This document shows, piece after piece, positions 13,201 to 24,055 of a stretch of DNA of 64,000 nucleotides (positions within the stretch are counted from its first letter, which is position 1; every line of letters begins with the position of its first letter). The position numbers and the translations under genes are program-made. The notes under the pieces were generated by a model. It did no database searches and was not told the origin of the DNA. It worked only from the letters and a program-made list of their open reading frames with translations. This stretch comes from Allolobophora icterica (taxonomy: Eukaryota; Annelida; Clitellata; Crassiclitellata; Lumbricidae): positions 58,257,449-58,321,448 of the forward strand of contig OY744610.1 of the NCBI GenBank assembly GCA_963556255.1. Reading direction: 5' to 3'.

Positions 13201-16200
13201 ACGCGAAGTCATCTGCGACATGTCTCATGATGCAGCGCTTTAACCAGGCCATGCATTAAAACTGATAATGCTGAAAGTCTGTATTTAGTACTACACTGGG
13301 GTTCTTGTATGGTGCGTTGACCAGTACGGTGTGTTAAGCTTTGGGAGACATACGCGATACTTTGTATTAAGCAGGACAGTGCATAAACTGGGAGTGGGTA
13401 AACAAGTGCACTTTCTAATGTACACTGGGAATGCATTATAATGGTGTCTTTGGTGGCTGCCATGTCAAGAACCATCTTATAACAGGGTCATGTTATGACA
13501 AGTTTATTTCTATAGCTGAAGTAATTTTGTGATTTACGTTCTTGACCATATTATATCAGAATTCGTGTGGCAATGAAACAAGTTATAATGAGCTTCCAGT
13601 GTAATTCTTATGTGAGGTAATGTTACTAGGTATTTATCTAGTCTAGTTACATTACATTACATACATAATTGCAACTGGAAATTTAGATATCTAGTAACTA
13701 GACTAGGTCAATCCAAACAGTACACCTTGGTGGCCTTTTTTGTAATAGCTTTGATTTTCTGTGTTTGACAATGGGTCGGTTTATTTGCAGACTGGAGGGT
13801 CCACCTGTACCAAGTTTGTCCTGTGTGGACTGGTTCATTTCAACAAAAGGGGACAAGGGATATCAGGCCAGGTCAGCGGCTTTTATGCAACCTCCGAAAC
13901 TTAAGAAGACGAAACCCAAATCGATTCTAAAGAAAAAGAGCTCCATCGAGTCAAGCGTCTCTCTCACTCAACTGAATAAACAAGGTTTAGAAAAATAAAC
14001 AACTAAAACACATAGATAGCGATATGAACAGGGACATGAACATAGATATTGACTTGAACTAGGACATGAACTTAGATAGGGACATGAAAGGTGACATGAA
14101 TGTAGATAGGGACATGAAAACAGACATGAACATAGATAGGGATATGAAAACAGACATGGACATAGATGTGCACATGAAAAAGGACATGAACATAGATAGG
14201 GACATGAAAGGTGACATGAATGTAGATAGGGACATGAAAACAGACATGAACATAGATAGGGATATGAAAACAGACATGGACATAGATGTGCACATGAAAA
14301 AGGACATGAACATAGATAGGGACATGAACGGGGACATGAACGTAGATATTGGCTTGAACTGGGACATGAACGTAGATAGGGACATGAAAGGGGACATGAA
14401 CATAAATAGGGACATGAAAACAGACATGAACATAAATGTGCTCATGAAAAAGGACATGAACATAGATGGGAACATGAAAACGGACATGAACATAGATATG
14501 CACATGAAAAAGGACATGAACAGAGATAGGGACATGAAAAGGGACATGAACGGGGACATGAACATAGATAGGGACATGAATGGGGACATGAACATAGATA
14601 TGGACTTGAACTGGGACATGAACATAGATAGGGACATGAATGGGGACATCTATAGGCATAGATAGAGGGAAATGAACAGGGGCTACCCAATGATTTGCTA
14701 CTTTCCAATTTGTCTTTGAATGTTTTGCCACAGAACGATACGCAGTCAAGGGATCAGGAGAGAGGTTCTCGTCAGAGAGCGATCTGCGTTACGATTCTAC
14801 TCAGTTAGAAGATGATTATTTCTCGAGCGATTCTAGCAACGAGCCAAACGGCACGACGGACAGAACAAGTGCTCAGATGTTGGCCGACTCGAGCGAAATG
14901 CTTGCCACGAGCAGCGGCTCTCGTCTCTTTAAGGTGCGTGCAACGGAATTTCTGCCTCATGACCAAACCAAAACTGAAGGCGTCTGTTAATTACTGAGTT
15001 TTAGAGTTTTGTTTTTGTACCCTATCTATGTGTTACAATCTATACAGTGTCCAAGATTTAGTTGAGGGATTGGATTTAGTGACAGTGAGGACTTGATGTA
15101 ATTGGTTTCAGGATAATCACGAGTTCAGGCCTCAATAGTTAGTAGATGTTTTTGTACAGCATACAGGTAATCGGGTATATAGTTTTCAGCATCTTTGCAT
15201 AGAATCTAAACCAAACATTTTAATGACTGTGGAGACCTGTTATTTTGCTTGTAGGGACCAAAACCAAGTCATAACCTACTGAGTATGTATGACATCAGCG
15301 ACCTCAAGAGAAACCCAGAGGACATCGGAATGGCAGAAGCTGGAAGTCTTGTTAAGTAAGCGTACATTTCATTCAGTACATATCTACGTATCTATCCATT
15401 GTTTTGCAGTGTGCATTGCATAGTATTGTATAACGATCTGTGATATGTTGTGTTGCATTGTTATTTGTGGGACACAGTAGTAAGGATTGGGGAGCATATT
15501 TGCCTTTTAATGTGGAGAGTTACAGGTTCAAGTCTCCCTGAGACAATAATATTGTGGAGGGATCTTGAGCAAGTCCTTCACTCATGATTGCTTAGTGTCA
15601 TGAATTGATGCTTGGTCATTTGATAGTAGTGCCTAATAAATGCATTAGAATAATGATGTTGTGATGCATTTTATTGTACTTTATTGTTTTGTTGTAAACG
15701 GTCTGGCCTTTACTCTAGCATTATGCAATAAAGTTTAATGCTATTGTATTGTGGCTCTGATTTCTTTATTAGAGTTATTGCTTCTGAGATAATTTTTTAG
15801 AAATCTGCAAACGAGTATCAACTTCTGAAGGATTTATATGGAGACTTGCGAACAAATATACAATACAATGCAATATTAATACAATAATGCAATACAACTG
15901 CATTTGATATTGCCCTGCTTCCAAAGTGCAGAAGTGCACACACGACCATACGACAGAACATCATTGGCATTGAGCAGCTATGCATGAAGGACTTGCTCAA
16001 GGTCCTTACACAGTGACCGCCTGACTGGAGGCTCGGACATGTACTCTCTGCTTTTAAGCTGAGCGCTCTATCCATTCGGCTACCATAACACAAGTTAACA
16101 TAGGCAATTATGTTATCGTTGTTATTGCTGCTGAGCAGTTTCTACAGAGGCATGTGAATGAGTGTGCTGGCTATATTCTCTGGAATGCACTGTCTCCTAC

Positions 16201-17671
16201 TTATCTCAAATTTTAATAGGTAACCCCTCGTCTTCTTTTGCTTTCCTCAAGACTTATTTCTTTTCTCTTGGCCTTCCGCTCTGGGAGCGCCTCTGAACGG
16301 TTCACCGTACTAGAGGCGCTTTATAAATGTTTAAATACAATACAATACAATACCTTTTCTCTGTTGTTGTCCACTCAGACTGACCAGTGGCTATCAGAAC
16401 ACGTTGTTCCACTACGTCTTTATGGACGGCCATGACGGAATCTACATCTGCCCGGCACAGCAGGAAATGCGACAGGTGGCCAGTCCGACGCACAACGTCG
16501 TCCTGAAACACTTCAACGCGGCCTGTCTGGAAATACACGGACTGTTCAAACGGTCTGCTCTCAAGGTCGGCGCTTTGTATTTTGCACTTTCTGTTGTTTC
16601 TCTCTATCGTTTGGTTTCTGATGCCTTCTCCAGTTGATTTATGGTGCACTATAGCGCTGGGCTGGAAGTGCTTCGGAGTGAATGTCTTGAAGAAGTGATA
16701 TGTAATACTCTGAATGAGTGAAGGAGGCGTGGATGGAAGGAAGAAAGGAGTGAGTGAAGGAATGCTTGAAGGAAGGATTAAGTGAAGAAGTGAAGTGATT
16801 TTATTTTGTTTATTTCGGATATTTCTATAGCGCCTCCTCAAGTCTACTACTACTCAGAGGCGCTCCCGACTACAGCACTGGTATTCACGCCGAAGGGCCA
16901 TGAGCAATTGCAAGTGAAGGACTTGCCCAAGGTCCGTACGCAGCGGCTATAGTGGGATTCGAACCTGCAACCCTCAGGTCACAAGGCGTCGAACTTACCA
17001 CTGAGCCACCAGCATTGTTACGAGGTCCTTAGATATCACTTTATAAATAGCCATATAAACATACGACATACGTACATGCGTATGTTTTAGTGTGAATGAC
17101 GATATCATGTGTGATGGAATACTGTGGTCATCTGTGAAATTTATAACATTACCAATATTTACCAGCCTTTAACTGATGAATCGATGGTCAGCACTTTTTG
17201 ACTTATGTTAGTCCTTAACACTTTAATGACGAGATGCATTTGTTTCCCAGTCGCTTTTAGTCATTAAAGGGTTAAATGCTGCTTGCCTTCCTCTGAAGTT
17301 CAGTACAGAGAAATGTATGTGAAATTTCAGGCAAGCCATACCTCCAAATCCAAGAGTAGCGGTAGATTCTCCACTAGCGAGGCCACGCTTGGTAATGTGA
17401 AAGAGCATGGCATGTGCTTCCACTGTCCTCTTATCCAGTCGACCGATACGAAAAAGACTCCACCATCGACGGCCTACTGGGTAGTTGGGTAAGCTATGGA
17501 ACCTAAGGGTTTAGGCTTTGCAGTTTTGCTAAACGAATGTTTTGAGATATAACTGTTTCCTTCAGCTTTGCACTGCACAAAAAAGGCTGGAATGTATAAA
17601 TTTTGTATTATTATTACTGTTCTTATTATTGTTGTTGTTGTTGTCATTGTTGTTGTTGTTGCTGCTGTTAC

Positions 17672-17719
<48 letters not shown>

Positions 17720-18390
17720 TATATTGCATTTATTACATGTACAATTACACTACAATTAATTACTACACTACAGTAACCATCTCGGGGAAGGCTTGAACTC
17801 ATATTCTCAGTATTACAAGCCAAGTGCTGTAACCAGTCAGCTACCATGTCCTTCAAAGACATGTATTTGTATGTATTTGGCTGCCCATACATCCATCTGG
17901 TAGGAACCTCACGGAGGATCTAAAACATCTCTGACTATCTAACAGATCTAAACAGATCCAGCTGAAGATAGGCTGTGACGGCTTGGCTTGTGAGATCTGA
18001 GAAAATTAGGAAAATTTAATAAACAGGCAGCTGCAATTACATGGAAATATTTGGTAGGGATGCTTCTGAAAGGAAGTTTTTCTGATTACGTGTAACAATT
18101 GTTGCACAAATGTTACATTAGATGATATTTATTTAAAATTTGGATGATACTTGCATTTGTGTTTTTTTAGTTTGTCTTAACTGTAGGAAATACTTCAGAT
18201 TTTTTGCATTAGCTGATGACTGTTAATTGACGTTTATCAATGTTTAACGGAAATCAATTTGTGGATGGTATTTTTCAGGCGGTTGTTTGATTCTCCAGTT
18301 CCTTCTGAGTTCTACGTCTGCTTTCACGACTCCGCTCAGCAGAACCTCGTTGAAATGGCGTTCAAACTGATGCAAGGAACTCTGATCTAA
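5259..18390 (+). CDS. INTU: Inturned planar cell polarity protein, complete 18-exon gene
   Basis: INTU is a CPLANE complex component that works with FUZ and WDPCP at the ciliary base in ciliogenesis and planar polarity. Exons: 5259-5437, 6028-6467, 6744-6829, 7270-7479, 7798-7913, 8408-8497, 9038-9115, 9903-10080, 10756-10809, 11197-11259, 12070-12291, 12984-13135, 13791-13984, 14734-14933, 15255-15355, 16379-16565, 17331-17488, 18279-18390. All junctions are GT-AG and phases join, giving 939 aa, close to human INTU. A PDZ-like core ([15 protein letters not shown], then [11 protein letters not shown]) spans about residues 185-255. Further INTU-like blocks are [71 protein letters not shown] and FYVCFHDS near the C terminus. 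The start is the ATG at 5259; the exon frame could also open at an upstream TTG. No disabling change was seen. The borders without canonical GTRAGT donors (6468, 13136, 13985) are the least certain. Confidence 0.93.
7060..7225. repeat. (CA)n tract in INTU intron 3
   Basis: Dinucleotide CA array with CACACCTACACAC and CACGCACA variants, ending about 45 bp before exon 4. The cysteine/valine-rich reverse frame here is a shadow. Confidence 0.95.
7525..7765 (-). repeat. tRNA-derived SINE (family B), reverse, INTU intron 4
   Basis: Reverse strand from about 7763 reads a tRNA-like head with TAGTCTAGAGGTTAGCACGC (A box) and GGGTTCAAATCCCAGCC (B box). The 3' end near 7530 shares the 'ATTTATGTATCCCCACTTCAAGAGAGACT' type end with 8085-8180. 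It lies wholly between exons 4 and 5. Confidence 0.8.
8080..8185 (-). mobile_element. LINE/SINE 3'-end fragment, INTU intron 5
   Basis: Contains ATTTATATAGCGCCACTTCA and TCATCAGAGGTACTCCCAAC, the same 3'-end module seen at 62030-62130 and, with AGAGGCGCTCCC, at the ends of LINE and SINE copies elsewhere in the window. Confidence 0.65.
8565..8970. repeat. Tetranucleotide arrays GAAT / GATG / GGTG in INTU intron 6
   Basis: Degenerate GAATGAAT and GATGGATG arrays flank a nearly perfect block of about 100 bp of GTGG from 8808 to 8905. Long frames in both directions ([16 protein letters not shown]) are artefacts of a 4-bp period read in threes. Confidence 0.97.
9270..9480. repeat. SINE family B body fragment plus (AAT)n, INTU intron 7
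   Basis: Positions 9297-9400 resemble the body of the family-B SINE (GGCTGCCATGGGTGTGAAGT, GGCCTCAGCTTAGTCCTCTC). They are followed by an AAT array at 9409-9478. Confidence 0.6.
10206..10425 (-). repeat. tRNA-derived SINE (family A), reverse, INTU intron 8
   Basis: Read in reverse it starts GTGGGACATGGTAGCCAATT with the A box overlapping TAGCCAATTGGTAAGAGC, has the B box GGGTTCAAGCC, then the body with CTTGAGCAAGTCCTTCTCTC and TTGATGCTTGGTCATTAGAC. It ends GGCGCTTAATAAATGCA plus an ATA/AAT tail. A second, shorter head fragment lies at 10443-10541. Confidence 0.88.
13985..14733. repeat. 18-bp minisatellite with 120-bp higher-order unit, INTU intron 13
   Basis: From about 14025 to 14665 the intron is an array of GACATGAACATAGATAGG variants. 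Bases 14101-14208 recur at 14221-14328 exactly, so a higher-order unit of 120 bp has been duplicated. The period is a multiple of three, so both strands keep frames of about 200 aa open. These are not exons: the flanking donor (13985) and acceptor (14733) join INTU in phase across the array. Confidence 0.95.
15469..15660 (+). repeat. tRNA-derived SINE (family A), forward, INTU intron 15
   Basis: Degenerate head GGGACACAGTAGTAAGGATT and B box AGGTTCAAGTCTCC are followed by TTGAGCAAGTCCTTCACTCA, TTGATGCTTGGTCATTTGAT and GTGCCTAATAAATGCA, the family-A order. Confidence 0.85.
15850..16095 (-). repeat. tRNA-derived SINE (family A-like), reverse, INTU intron 15
   Basis: Reverse copy with a degenerate head (TGGTAGCCGAATGGATAGAG) and the conserved GACCTTGAGCAAGTCCTTCA core. 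Its 3' end is made of AATACAATAC words, a different tail from the typical family-A copies. Confidence 0.75.
16205..16355 (+). mobile_element. 5'-truncated CR1/L2-like LINE 3' end, INTU intron 15
   Basis: GGTAACCCCTCGTCTTCTTT followed by CCTCAAGACTTATTTCTTTT and GAGGCGCTTTATAAATG matches, in reverse complement, the 3' end of the larger LINE at 62460-63590. The copy stops about 25 bp before INTU exon 16. Confidence 0.8.
16800..17015 (-). repeat. tRNA-derived SINE with LINE-like hairpin tail, INTU intron 16
   Basis: Reverse strand: tRNA-like head with GGTGGCTCAGTGGTAAGTTC and B box GGTTCGAATCCC, then ACCTTGGGCAAGTCCTTCAC. It ends in GGGAGCGCCTCTGAGTAGTA ... GAGGAGGCGCTATAGAAATA. The two GCGCCTC/GAGGCGC arms form a stem, the same 3' module as on the LINEs. 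Confidence 0.88.
17219..17271. mobile_element. TTAA-flanked palindromic micro-element (copy 1)
   Basis: A 53-bp segment bounded by TTAA at 17215-17218 and 17272-17275, with inverted ends CACTTTAATGAC and GTCATTAAAGG. It lies 60 bp upstream of INTU exon 17. Related copies are at 47052-47112, 52654-52731 and 61825-61870. Confidence 0.7.
17605..17850 (-). repeat. TTG/TTA trinucleotide array plus SINE family-A head, INTU intron 17
   Basis: GTT and ATT arrays (17605-17720) form the tail of a reverse family-A SINE. Its head (GACATGGTAGCTGACTGGTT, B box-like GAGTTCAAGCC) lies at 17788-17850; most of the body is missing. Confidence 0.75.
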
Positions 18391-20150
18391 GAACGGCTGA
18401 TTCGTCTGAGTAATTCTTACCCGGTTACGCCATGTCTTCTGCCTCGGACACAATCTCAACAAACTCCTCCTGTTCCTGGCCTGTGTAATAACAATTAAGA
18501 ATTATTTTAATTTGATACAATGTGAACCTGCAGCTTTAAGAGGTTTCTCAAAGGTGCTGAAAAAATATTACAATGAAGACATGTTTTCTGCTTTGGACAG
18601 AATCTCCAACATCGCGTGCAACTAGGCAGGGCCTTAAATAGAATGTTTTTCTGCACAAAGTGTGCTGTTGACGTTGTCGAGAGTGCAGTTGACACTGAGC
18701 TGACATTGTCGAGTGTGCAGTTGTCTTGTCTGGAGTGTGCAGTGTGTAGTATGATTGTTTGAGAGAGATTAGCTCAAGTCAACTACACAACCGTTCATTC
18801 TAGTACCTGGAATTTTACTGTCCAGTTCGAGTACAGTTTTATAGTTTGAGGAAGATTGTGCCTTTGACATTTCGGAGTATTTTAAACACTGCAACTATAC
18901 CGTAATTATGGAGTAGGCTGTTGGTCACTGTTGGACATGACGGTCAAATAGGAGTCTGTCCAACAACCGTGCCACCAACCGTGTACAAGTTATTTGTGTA
19001 CATGTTTTTTGTTTCAAGTTATTTGTGTACATTATTTATGTGTAAGTTATTTGTGCACAACTGCGCACCTGTCTCAGTTTCAAACTAGTGCAGCAAATGT
19101 CTGAAGGCTTCTAGGGAATTTGAAACTACACAATTTTCTTATATGCTGTTCACTGGTAACACAATAATTTATATATCTCTCACATGTAATATTTGTAGTA
19201 ATTTATTTGGTAATTTAACATATCATATCCAGGATACGATTGCCAGAAACAGTTTGAGTTATGTTAAGATTATGTGTTTCTGTGTGTAAATATGTTAGGG
19301 TGTGTAAGGACCTTCACATTTACATATGTGCCTTGATATTACGAGTTTGATGGTGCTTCGTAGTTGCATGTTTTAAATTGTGTCTGATTTATGTAAAAAT
19401 TTGTAAGGAATTTTCAGCAACAATTCTGAAAATGTATTCTTTTATTGGCTTAAGCTTTGCTGTGGCATATGTGTTAGTAAAAAATTGAGAATTTTAATTT
19501 ACGATTTAATTATAACATGCTAAACTAATAAACTTCTATGGCGCAACAGTGGTAATTCAAAATGCATGATCAATTCTAGATGTTCACTTTTAAGGAAAAG
19601 GTTAGGAAATAAACATAGAAAATTACCCTATAGCCGTGGGGCATTTACCATGCAAAGTAAGATAGTATTGCATCTACAGTACTTGTAAACCCTATTAGGT
19701 ATAATACCCAGTAAAGTTTTGTCACAGTTTGACATGTTTAATCGGTGAAGGATTTTGTAAACTATACAATTTATTGTTCAGACTAGTATGTAATTAATTG
19801 TATATGTTGTACATGTTGTGGTTTTAAATAACTCCTCTTTTATATCCATAATATTGTGAGGCTGTGTTGTGAATTTGCCTGGTGTAGATGTTCTGGCTTG
19901 TGTATTGCGAAAATGGCGCTATAGAAGTCATTAGGTTTGATTAGATTAGGAATAAGGTTTTGTCACATTCCTTATTATGATTAAGACTTGAACTTATTCT
20001 CCAGAGTATTATGAACTTGACTTGTTGTTTGAAACTTGTTTTGAATTAAAGGCTATGAAGTTGGTGATGAATTGAAACTAAATTTGTATTGTAGGTTTTA
20101 ATACAATTATAACCGAATTCCTTAGCTGCTTTAATTTTTATACACAATTC
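18391..20150 (+). other. INTU 3' UTR and downstream intergenic DNA
   Basis: The INTU stop TAA ends at 18390. The following AT-rich DNA has no exon. AATAAA words such as the one near 19527 could end the transcript, but which is used is unknown. Positions 18630-18800 hold a dispersed repeat with GTGCAGTTGAC units, found in inverse orientation at 28430-28560. Confidence 0.5.
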
Positions 20151-20189
20151 TTGTAGACTGGTGATAGGCATACTGGAAATTCCTGTTGC

Positions 20190-20860
20190 CTGTACTTCCA
20201 TTAGATAGAATCCTGCCTTCTCTGTTGCTGACCCCTCCTTTCCTTTGGTGCTCCATCTGCTTCCCAGGATCCACTCTGACACGTACTATTCCCAGTGGCG
20301 GCGCCAGACATTTTTTGTTACCAGGGCATAGCCAGAGCAGTCATACAAGTAACCAGTGCAGAGGCAATTTATGGAGAGCGCAGTAGCGCCAGTGTAAATG
20401 GTGACCATAGAAGATCGCGCTACCGCGCTCGTCATAAATCGCCCCTTGCGCTATATATTTGCCTTTAGTCAAGAGGTCAGATAGGCGAAACCTGGGACTA
20501 AGATTGCAATCTTAATCCCAGGCGAAACCCTCCGGAAGCTGAACGCTTTTTGACATTATTTTGTAAAGCAAATTTTAACATTTAAGTGAATTTATATCTC
20601 AGTATATGACAAATAAGCCCTAACAAATTCTGGACAAGGCACAAATTCTGGCAGGGCATCGACCAGCCTACCAGGGCAAAGGCTTTTTTACCAGGGCATT
20701 TGCGCTGGCGCACCCTGGTGTAGCGCCGCCTCTGACTATTCCCACCTTAAGACTGCCCTCTTTGGCCGTGCTGGGGTCGGGAGCACTTCTGAAGTTCTGA
20801 GTAGTTGCCTTGAAGGGGTGCTATATAAATCTCCGTAATAAATTGACTGTATACAATAAA
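20190..20860 (+). mobile_element. LINE 3' end split by a hAT MITE
   Basis: The LINE tail reads to ATCCACTCTGACACGTACTATTCC, is interrupted by the 442-bp MITE at 20293-20734, and resumes CACCTTAAGACTGCCCTCTT. It ends AAGGGGTGCTATATAAATCT, a CR1/L2-style 3' end. Joined across the insertion, the frame reads DTYYSHLKTALFGRAG, a usual ORF2 C-terminal pattern. Confidence 0.75.
20293..20734. mobile_element. hAT-type MITE family 1, 442 bp
   Basis: Termini CAGTGGCGGCGCCAGAC and CTACACC-type end GGTGTAGCGCCGCCTCTG are inverted repeats. The exact 8-bp duplication ACTATTCC lies at 20285-20292 and 20735-20742. The body shares long stretches (ACCAGGGCATAGCCAGAGCA; CCTACCAGGGCAAAGGC) with the copy at 26352-26954, which is in the opposite orientation. 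Confidence 0.92.
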
Positions 20861-21232
20861 TGGAACCAATCTAGGAAATATTTTCAAAATGGATTATGGC
20901 CTCTACTAAATTGAAACCTATTTAGTGAGCATAACTAAAGACTTCTTGTAAAAAACCTAGTTCTGCAAATTTTCTACATTAAGAGATAGGGCCTACGTCT
21001 CAAAATTGTAAGTAATGCTAAAATGAGCCAATAAAGGAATCGAATTTTGCGCGTGATTGCTTTAGGTTTTATGTTTGTTGTTAGATAATAATATTTAATT
21101 TAAGCAATTATGTATTTACTGACAATACCAAACGCTAGATCGTCGACTGATTCGAGTAAAGTAATCGATTAACTTCAAGTAATTCGCCCATCGATACTCG
21201 ACCGTCTATAGAATTTGATAGTCTGCTACGAA

Positions 21233-24055
21233 ATGGATGAACGCGTTGTGTCTAAGACTAACGAAAAGGTATTTTAATTTATTTCATTAAGCGAATGAAG
21301 AGCGCTCATTTTTATCCGGTTAACAGTGTATGATAATTTGGAAGTCACTGGAAGTGAAACTTGTAAATTTTAACTTGTTTAAGTTTTCGCATAACTGTTC
21401 TGTGCGTTACAGTGGCACTCCCCGTAAAAAGCCAGCTCGGACATCGTCGTGCTGTTCACATTCATCGTGATGATAATCGTAAACTTCAAATTTATAATGC
21501 GCCACTTGAAAGTTAAGCGCAGGGCACCAGCGTATTCACGAGCGCACGTCCACTCTGTTGACTTAAATCTGGGACTAACATTGCAATGTTAGTCCCAGCT
21601 TAAATCAAGTAGATTAATTTTGAGCATGGTTGTGATTGTTCAAACTCTTTAAATGGAATTTACTGTAATGCCTTTCCTGTAAATAAGCTGTTTCCTGTTG
21701 CACTATAGGCTTACGCGTTTATAAAAGCTATTCTGTGCTAGCCTAAGGCATTAGCATTAGGCCTATGCAGGCTATGCTGTGCTAAAACTTTGAAATGTGT
21801 AAAATTTTAAAAGAAATTTTAATCTACCTGTATGATAGGCCTATAATATCATAATCTCTCGAGCATTTCAATTAACTGTCTTTCTAGGAGAAGGAGAAAT
21901 TACTTGATTCAAGCATCAGTATGATAACCTCATCGATATCTAGCATATTTAGACACAGCACCAATGATGAATTCAGATCTAATATTTGTACCATGCTCCA
22001 GGTGAGCTTTTATTATTTTCATCATGAATTACCAGGTGAATTGTGATTATGGCGCTACAGAAATTTTAATTAGATTAGAGAAATACTGGTCTAGTTTGGG
22101 TGAGTTGTTCTTGCATGGATGCATTCACCATGGGCTTAACTCCTTAAGATCTCAATTTCAGTATAAATATTTGGGTAAAGGTTTACCGTGAACCTTAACC
22201 AATATTTGATCAGTTTTGCTCTATAACAGTGCAGTTTCTACTTTTATTATGCACTTATTAAGCACCACTACAATGAACAAGCATCAATCGATGGCGCTGA
22301 GCAGTTGTGAAGGAAAGACTTGCTCAAGGTCCAAACATTAACGATCTCAGTGGAGGCTCGAACCCATACTCTCTGCATTACAAGGCGAGTGCTCTAACCA
22401 TGCAGTCAGCTACCGTGTCCCACTGTCTTATTACCAAACATGATGCAGTACACAAGATAGAAAGCGATTAGACCTGGATTCTAAATTAGTTGGCCTAGTA
22501 GTAGCCCTAAGACTTTTTTTATAACATGCATGGGCTTGTCATAAGGTCGTATCACTCGTATGATCTGGCAGCCGTTGACATCATTACAGCAAGTTTCTAG
22601 TTTATGCAGATAGGGGCCGTCCACATATTACGTACGCAATGAGGGGGGAGCGGGGTCGGATTTTGGCGATTTTGCGTACGGGTGCGAACGGGGGGGGGTA
22701 GGGGGGGGGGGACAAAAGTGTACGTACGCAAAATAAATTTCTAATTATGACGTCCACATGAGCCTATTTATAACTCTGTATTGTCCTATAGTCGTCCGAT
22801 GGCATTTTATTACATTATATAAAAGCCATGTGCAGTTATTCTGTGCTACATGTGAACGAGACACCTATAATTTGTCTATATTGGCCCTCACTCATCCTTC
22901 AATCTGGTCTAAAGTGCAGAGTTTCGAGACACTTTCTGCAGCTGGTCTTCGGGGGGGGGGGGTGGTGCGTCAAGTGTACGTACGCGGGGGGGTGTGGAAG
23001 AAAGTACGCTTGCGAACAGGGGGAGGGGTCCAATTTTCCCGGATTTTTGCGTACGTAATATATAGATGGCCCCATATGTGCTGAGTCAATAATAGGAAAG
23101 TAAACACTTTCTGTGTTGGTTCTTGAAAGTTTTGGTGCTGCAAAGTTTTTCTGTATTTGAAGGCTAACAGCACCAGGGTACTGGAGGAGAAAACTGCGGA
23201 GTCTTTGTGGATGATCGCTCGATCGAAGTATGGCGTATTTAAACCTGCAGCTGATAAGTCCAAACATGTGGAACAAAGTGTTGAACAATTGGCCAAAACA
23301 CCAGATGATGTAAGGAATAGATGAATTTAATAATTATCATGTGCAGGATTGTCATAAAGATTAGAATCAGTCGTTTTCTGTAGCTCTTTTGTAATGAATG
23401 ATTTATACACAGTACACACCTGTGCAACTTAGGTTGAAACTGTATAAATTCACGACCTAGCTTTTTATGTACATTTTAATAGGCCTACTCAAGGCCGTAT
23501 TTAGGGAGTGTTTTGGGTGTTTAAACACCCCCCCAAAATAAAATAATGTAAAATTAAAGAATGCATTTACTAACTCCAAACCCCTTAGTCGGTTGACTCA
23601 GTTGCTTGTCGGCTTGTTCAAGGACAAGCAAACACCCCCCGAAACAAAATCCTGGCTATGGTCTTGGGCCTACTAGCCTATTAAATTGACAAATGCTGCC
23701 AATTAGGCAACTATATGCAAATGTATCAAGATTATATACTTTCACCATCAAGCCCCTAAAATACATTTTCAAAACCTTGCAGGATTTTGTTAAATGCTGG
23801 GTACAGTGTCAATTCCCAGCTCCAAAAGTACTTGTCTTTGCATGGACTTGTGTCTGAAGGCTGCAAACTGCATACTTTAGCTGCAGTTCCATACTTCTAA
23901 AACTACATGATTACTGTGTTCCATTATTCCATGGCATTCATGTCTGGTTACTCTGATATCAATTTACACATAATTTTTATGTGGTTACTTTTCAGAAACC
24001 AGTGGAAGACACAGCTGCAGCCGATTGCTTCAACAGCATTTTGTTGGAAAACTGA
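21233..24055 (+). CDS. Unrecognised 118-aa protein, four exons
   Basis: Not recognised. Four exons, all in phase 0 with GT-AG borders: 21233-21268, 21888-22001, 23163-23309, 23996-24055. They join into a 118-aa frame from an ATG to a TGA. The product is small, acidic and soluble-looking, with no signal peptide or membrane segment. Features are a Ser/Ile-rich stretch (SSISMITSSISSIF, about residues 20-35), a probable helix LEEKTAESLWMIARSKYGVF (about 56-75), and an acidic C terminus ending FNSILLEN. The consistent phase, the acceptor tracts and the absence of stops argue for a real gene, but there is no homology I can name. The third exon's acceptor (TTTGAAG) is the weakest. Intron 2 holds a SINE and a TIR element. 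Confidence 0.6.
22230..22424 (-). repeat. tRNA-derived SINE (family A), reverse
   Basis: Reverse head GTGGGACACGGTAGCTGACT with B box GGGTTCGAGCC, core GGACCTTGAGCAAGTCTTTC, and 3' end GTGGTGCTTAATAAGTGCAT. It sits in intron 2 of the 118-aa gene. Confidence 0.85.
22611..23070. mobile_element. TIR element, GGCC...TATTACGTACGCAA family (copy 1)
   Basis: Ends GGGGCCGTCCACATATTACG and TACGTAATATATAGATGGCC are inverted repeats that continue into GTACGCAA / TTGCGTAC. The interior has G-rich strings and the words CATGTGCAGTTATTCTGTGC and TTGGCCCTCACTCATCC. It is about 90% alike, by eye, to the copy at 37107-37580. The short frames inside are not genes. The target-site duplication could not be settled (ATA on both sides is possible), so the superfamily is open. 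Confidence 0.82.
23490..23666. mobile_element. hAT-type MITE, 177 bp (CAAGGCCGTATTTAGG)
   Basis: Termini CAAGGCCGTATTTAGG and CCTGGCTATGGTCTTG, with the exact 8-bp duplication GGCCTACT at 23482-23489 and 23667-23674. It lies in intron 3 of the 118-aa gene. The interior has two runs rich in CACCCCCC/CAAACACC in opposed settings. Confidence 0.88.

Noticed and set aside
14059..14749. Open frames of about 200 codons on both strands (MNIDRDMK and FMSLSMFMS repeats)
   Set aside because: The 18-bp period keeps all these frames open; the region is an INTU intron with matching donor and acceptor.
20046..20386. Overlapping frames on both strands near 20.2 kb
   Set aside because: They are pieces of a LINE 3' end broken by a MITE, not a host gene.
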